The translations under genes were made by a program, and so were the position numbers. Below, piece by piece: positions 61,754 through 64,000 of a stretch of DNA of 64,000 nt. Source of the DNA: JAJYVT01 sp036796435 (GTDB taxonomy: Bacteria > Actinomycetota > Acidimicrobiia > Acidimicrobiales > RAAP-2); the NCBI GenBank assembly GCA_036796435.1, contig DAIRCY010000001.1:1-64000 (forward strand). The letters run 5' to 3'. The notes under the pieces are model-generated. The model made no database searches, was not told the DNA's origin, and saw nothing but the letters and a program-made list of their open reading frames with translations. Each line of letters opens with the position of its first letter. The stretch's first letter is position 1.

Positions 61754-62374
61754 ATGGAAATGGACACGCTTCTCCCCCGGATAGACAAGCCACGTAACCC
61801 GATGATGAAGATGGTCTACGCAATGGACAGGCGCACGACCGGGAAGGTCACGGCTCCCATCTCGGTGTTCGCGGCGCGGATGCCAATCGCGTTCGGGAAC
61901 TTCTACGGCAAGTTGTCGCGCTTGGACAAGAAGCTCAAGTTGCCACACGCGACTGCCCTGGTCATCCGTGAGCAGGTGGCGTCGATCAACATGTGCATGT
62001 TCTGCATGGACGCAGCCCGGTGGTTCGCGCTGAAGGAGTCTCCTGAGAGCCAGGCGCGCTTCGACGCCCTGCCCCAGTACAGGACGAGTCCGCTCTTTTC
62101 CGAAGCAGAGCGCGTTGCGCTCGACTATGCGTCTGAGCTCACGGCGAACAAGACACTCCAGCCCGGCACCTTTCGCCAGCTCAGGAAGTTTTACAGCGAG
62201 AGGGAGATCTGCGACATCGTATGGCTCGTCGCCAGCGAGCACATCTACAACGTCACCAACCGCGGATTAGGTATCGGCTCGGAAGGACTCTGTGAGCTGA
62301 GCCTCGACCGCGAGAAGCGAGGCCCGCAACCATCTCGAAGGGGCCAACGGACGTCGTCATCCGCTGCTTCGTGA
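61754..62374 (+). CDS. Carboxymuconolactone decarboxylase (CMD/AhpD-like) family protein
   Basis: 206 residues from ATG 61754 (ATG 61760 possible). The AhpD-like core has IREQVASINMCMFCMDAARW with a CxxC pair (about residues 74-77), a His-containing helix and TANKTLQPGTFRQLRKFYSE. CMD proteins include thiol peroxidase helpers and ring-opening enzymes. The divergent sigJ and promoter match suggest it is the target of the sigma factor. The substrate is unknown. Confidence 0.82.
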   Translation: MEMDTLLPRIDKPRNPMMKMVYAMDRRTTGKVTAPISVFAARMPIAFGNFYGKLSRLDKKLKLPHATALVIREQVASINMCMFCMDAARWFALKESPESQARFDALPQYRTSPLFSEAERVALDYASELTANKTLQPGTFRQLRKFYSEREICDIVWLVASEHIYNVTNRGLGIGSEGLCELSLDREKRGPQPSRRGQRTSSSAAS

Positions 62375-62658
62375 ATGATCGGCTGCCCATCGCCAGCGTG
62401 TCTGGGCATAAGAGCCCCGCAGGTTGACGATTCCACCGCAAATTTCGGCGTTCAGCGGGGACGGGAGGGGCAGATTCGCGGGATCATCGCGACACGATCC
62501 TTGGGACGGCACCGCGAGGGACCCTCCCGGCCTTCGCGACCAACTGTGCCGGAGTGGTATCTCGCGGTCGGGGACCGGACGTCTCTCAGCTCACTCACGA
62601 CTTCTTCAACTCCGTGGCTGCCGGCGATGTGGCGCGGCCATACAGCCGGCCCTCGCTC
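62375..62658. other. Intergenic region with a decayed junction sequence
   Basis: No supported gene. GTTGACGATTCCACCGCAA at 62423-62441 equals the unit A junction (GTTGACGAT plus TCCACCGCAA) with six bases missing between the parts. GTGGCGCGGCCATACAG near 62627 also resembles R2. Either may be chance. Confidence 0.35.
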
Positions 62659-63405
62659 TCATGGAGTCACTCCGTTTACAGTTGGCGAGCTGAGCTCGTA
62701 TCGGGTGAACAAATAGTTGTCCTCTTCGCACAACTGGCTGAGGGTGCACTTGCCGGCGCGATCGAGCGGCTTGTCGGCGATACGGCGCTCGGCGTCGCCG
62801 ATGAGCAGCGGGGCGATGGTGAGGCAGATCTCGTCGACCAACTCGGCGGCGACGAGCTGGGACAGCAGAGCGGGACCGCCCTCACAGAGCACGTGCTTCA
62901 GTCCGCGCTCGGCCAGCGCGTCGAGGGCGGACCGGAGGTCGACCCGGTCGTGGCCGAGGACGAGCACCTCGGCGACCTGTTCAGCGGTCGCCCGGGTCTG
63001 CTCCGGTGCGTTCTCGGTGGTGAGCAAAAGGGGCCGGGCCTCGGCCTGAGCGAAGAAGCTCGAGGCCATATCGAGGTCGAGCCGTCCAGTGACGACGGCG
63101 ATTGGAGGCACCTCACGACGTCCGGCCTTCCGGCGCCGGGCGCGGTCTTCGGCGGTCAGGCGGGCCGGGCCGTAGCCTTCGATCCGGACCGTGGCGGCAC
63201 CGACCAGTACCACGTCAGCGAGCGCTCGCAGCGTATGGAACAGCGCTCGGTCTGCTGGTCCAGACAGTCCGCCGGAGCGGCCCTCGACGGTTGCGGCGCC
63301 GTCGAGACTCATCGCCATGTTCGCCCGCAGGTGGCGTGGTCGCTCGACTGCGTAGGCCGCTGCGATGTCGATGTGCTCAGTGGGGAGGGGGAAGAGCCGT
63401 CGCAT
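62659..63405 (-). CDS. RibD C-terminal-type reductase (dihydrofolate reductase-like)
   Basis: 248 residues from ATG 63405 (TTG 63432 possible). The RibD_C fold has PRHLRANMAMSLDGAATVEG near residue 30, ALADVVLVGAATVRIEGYGP, PPIAVVTGRLDLD, KHVLCEGGPALLSQLV and LCLTIAPLLIGD-like ICLTIAPLLIGDAER. Such proteins reduce pyrimidine intermediates of riboflavin or deazaflavin/F420-type synthesis with NADPH; stand-alone copies often have other roles. No riboflavin genes are adjacent. Confidence 0.88.
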   Translation of the reverse strand: MRRLFPLPTEHIDIAAAYAVERPRHLRANMAMSLDGAATVEGRSGGLSGPADRALFHTLRALADVVLVGAATVRIEGYGPARLTAEDRARRRKAGRREVPPIAVVTGRLDLDMASSFFAQAEARPLLLTTENAPEQTRATAEQVAEVLVLGHDRVDLRSALDALAERGLKHVLCEGGPALLSQLVAAELVDEICLTIAPLLIGDAERRIADKPLDRAGKCTLSQLCEEDNYLFTRYELSSPTVNGVTP

Positions 63406-63450
63406 CCTGGAACTCAAGCGCGCCTGCGCCAATGGATAACCGCCTCGGCG

Positions 63451-63501
63451 TTCATCACGCCTCGGGTTTCATCACGCCTCGGGTTTCATCACGCCTCGGG
63501 T
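63451..63501. repeat. Three exact copies of a 17-base tandem repeat
   Basis: Unit TTCATCACGCCTCGGGT occurs three times without a mismatch just upstream of the RibD-type gene. The period is not a multiple of three and no gene covers it. Confidence 0.9.
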
Positions 63502-64000
63502 CACGAGCCCGCGACCTCTCCGTTGCGCCCAAGCCGAGGGCTCGGCCCGGTACCGAGCTCGCACGCATCCGCTGCAGGCGCCTCCCCGCCCGACTGGCGA
63601 AAGGCGATCGGGTGCGGCGGAGGGTCGACCCCGGCGCGGTCCATGGTCGCCCTGTCTGACGGCGGACGGTCAGTCCGTGCCAGCCGAGCCGGCCGTTGCT
63701 GGGACCGATGGCGTGCTCCTTCAACGGGATGATCGCGTTGTCGGAGACCTTGAAGATCTGCGGGCACACCTCACAGCACTTGGTGATGTTGCGAAGGCAC
63801 GACTCCTCACCCAGGTTCGTGCTCGTTCGGATGCGACAGGATCGGTGGCGACGGACATGTCAGGAGTGGCGGTCTAGACGCGACCGGCTGCTGGTCGTGC
63901 CACGTTGCGAGGCACGCTCTGTGCTCACGTTGGTCTTCCCCGAACTGGCGACCCCCGCCGGTCGCCCCCGGTGTTCGACGCCGTGGCGTCGATCCGGGCC
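63502..64000. other. No supported gene up to the window end
   Basis: Several short frames of fewer than 110 residues exist on both strands but none has a recognisable motif. A gene running off the right edge cannot be excluded. Confidence 0.35.

Noticed and set aside
63451..63501. Possible CRISPR-like repeats
   Set aside because: The 17-base units have no spacers between them; it is a simple tandem repeat.

Overview
The window is high-GC DNA with short intergenic gaps, many GTG and TTG starts and many 4-base ATGA/GTGA gene overlaps. A SepX/GlpR-like membrane protein, a deazaflavin (F420)-dependent nitroreductase-type protein, TreS plus maltokinase, MeaB, a pyrophosphate-type phosphofructokinase and a MurA with Asp in place of the catalytic Cys all point to an actinomycete-type bacterium (Actinomycetota, possibly Acidimicrobiia; the class is a guess). 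One N gap beside a poly-G run and several single-base frameshifts suggest a draft or metagenome assembly.

1-47.7 kb looks like chromosomal core. It holds a helicase C-terminus, a DUF169 protein, a cupin-GrpB fusion, a FUSC/S4/MOSC group, a polar amino-acid ABC transporter, an MFS-GabT pair, a pyruvate-dehydrogenase-E1-like transketolase and ornithine carbamoyltransferase. A seven-gene Mrp/Mbh-type cation antiporter operon (18.8-23.2 kb) follows, in which the usual giant MrpA is replaced by small pieces. Next come an enolase-superfamily enzyme, a GH15 glucoamylase with an SDR, a SatP-like acetate transporter, a CIRCE-controlled Hsp20, a CBS protein with a ClpS-like protein, and an HpnA-like epimerase with a class III aminotransferase (possible hopanoid side-chain steps). 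Carbon-metabolism genes GlpX, MurA, MeaB, TreS, maltokinase, PFK and GalT follow, then assimilatory sulfate reduction (cysH diverging from cysD-cysN).

At 47.7 kb a tRNA-Ala(CGC) marks an abrupt change to an accessory region with more open, degenerate sequence. Directly at the tRNA 3' end lie two consecutive units (47749-49595 and 49596-52641). Each starts with the same repeat (R1), carries a deleted copy of the same insertion sequence, then a toxin-antitoxin pair, and ends with the same repeat (R2); the junctions repeat the tRNA 3' end. Beyond them are transposase, peroxiredoxin and IS21 remnants, a rhodanese-CBS gene with an in-frame UGA where relatives have Cys, an MMPL transporter behind a heptanucleotide repeat, a secreted hydrolase, an F420-type protein, an ECF41/SigJ sigma factor diverging from a carboxymuconolactone-decarboxylase-family gene with matching candidate promoters, and a RibD-type reductase. 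A decayed copy of the junction sequence at 62.4 kb may mark the far edge of the island.

The two most interesting observations are the paired tRNA-linked units and the UGA-containing rhodanese. Notable enzyme variants are an APS reductase lacking one predicted Fe-S ligand, PFK with Asp104/Lys124, and the MurA Asp variant. Short tandem repeats, mostly with periods divisible by 3, sit in many coding ends and gaps.
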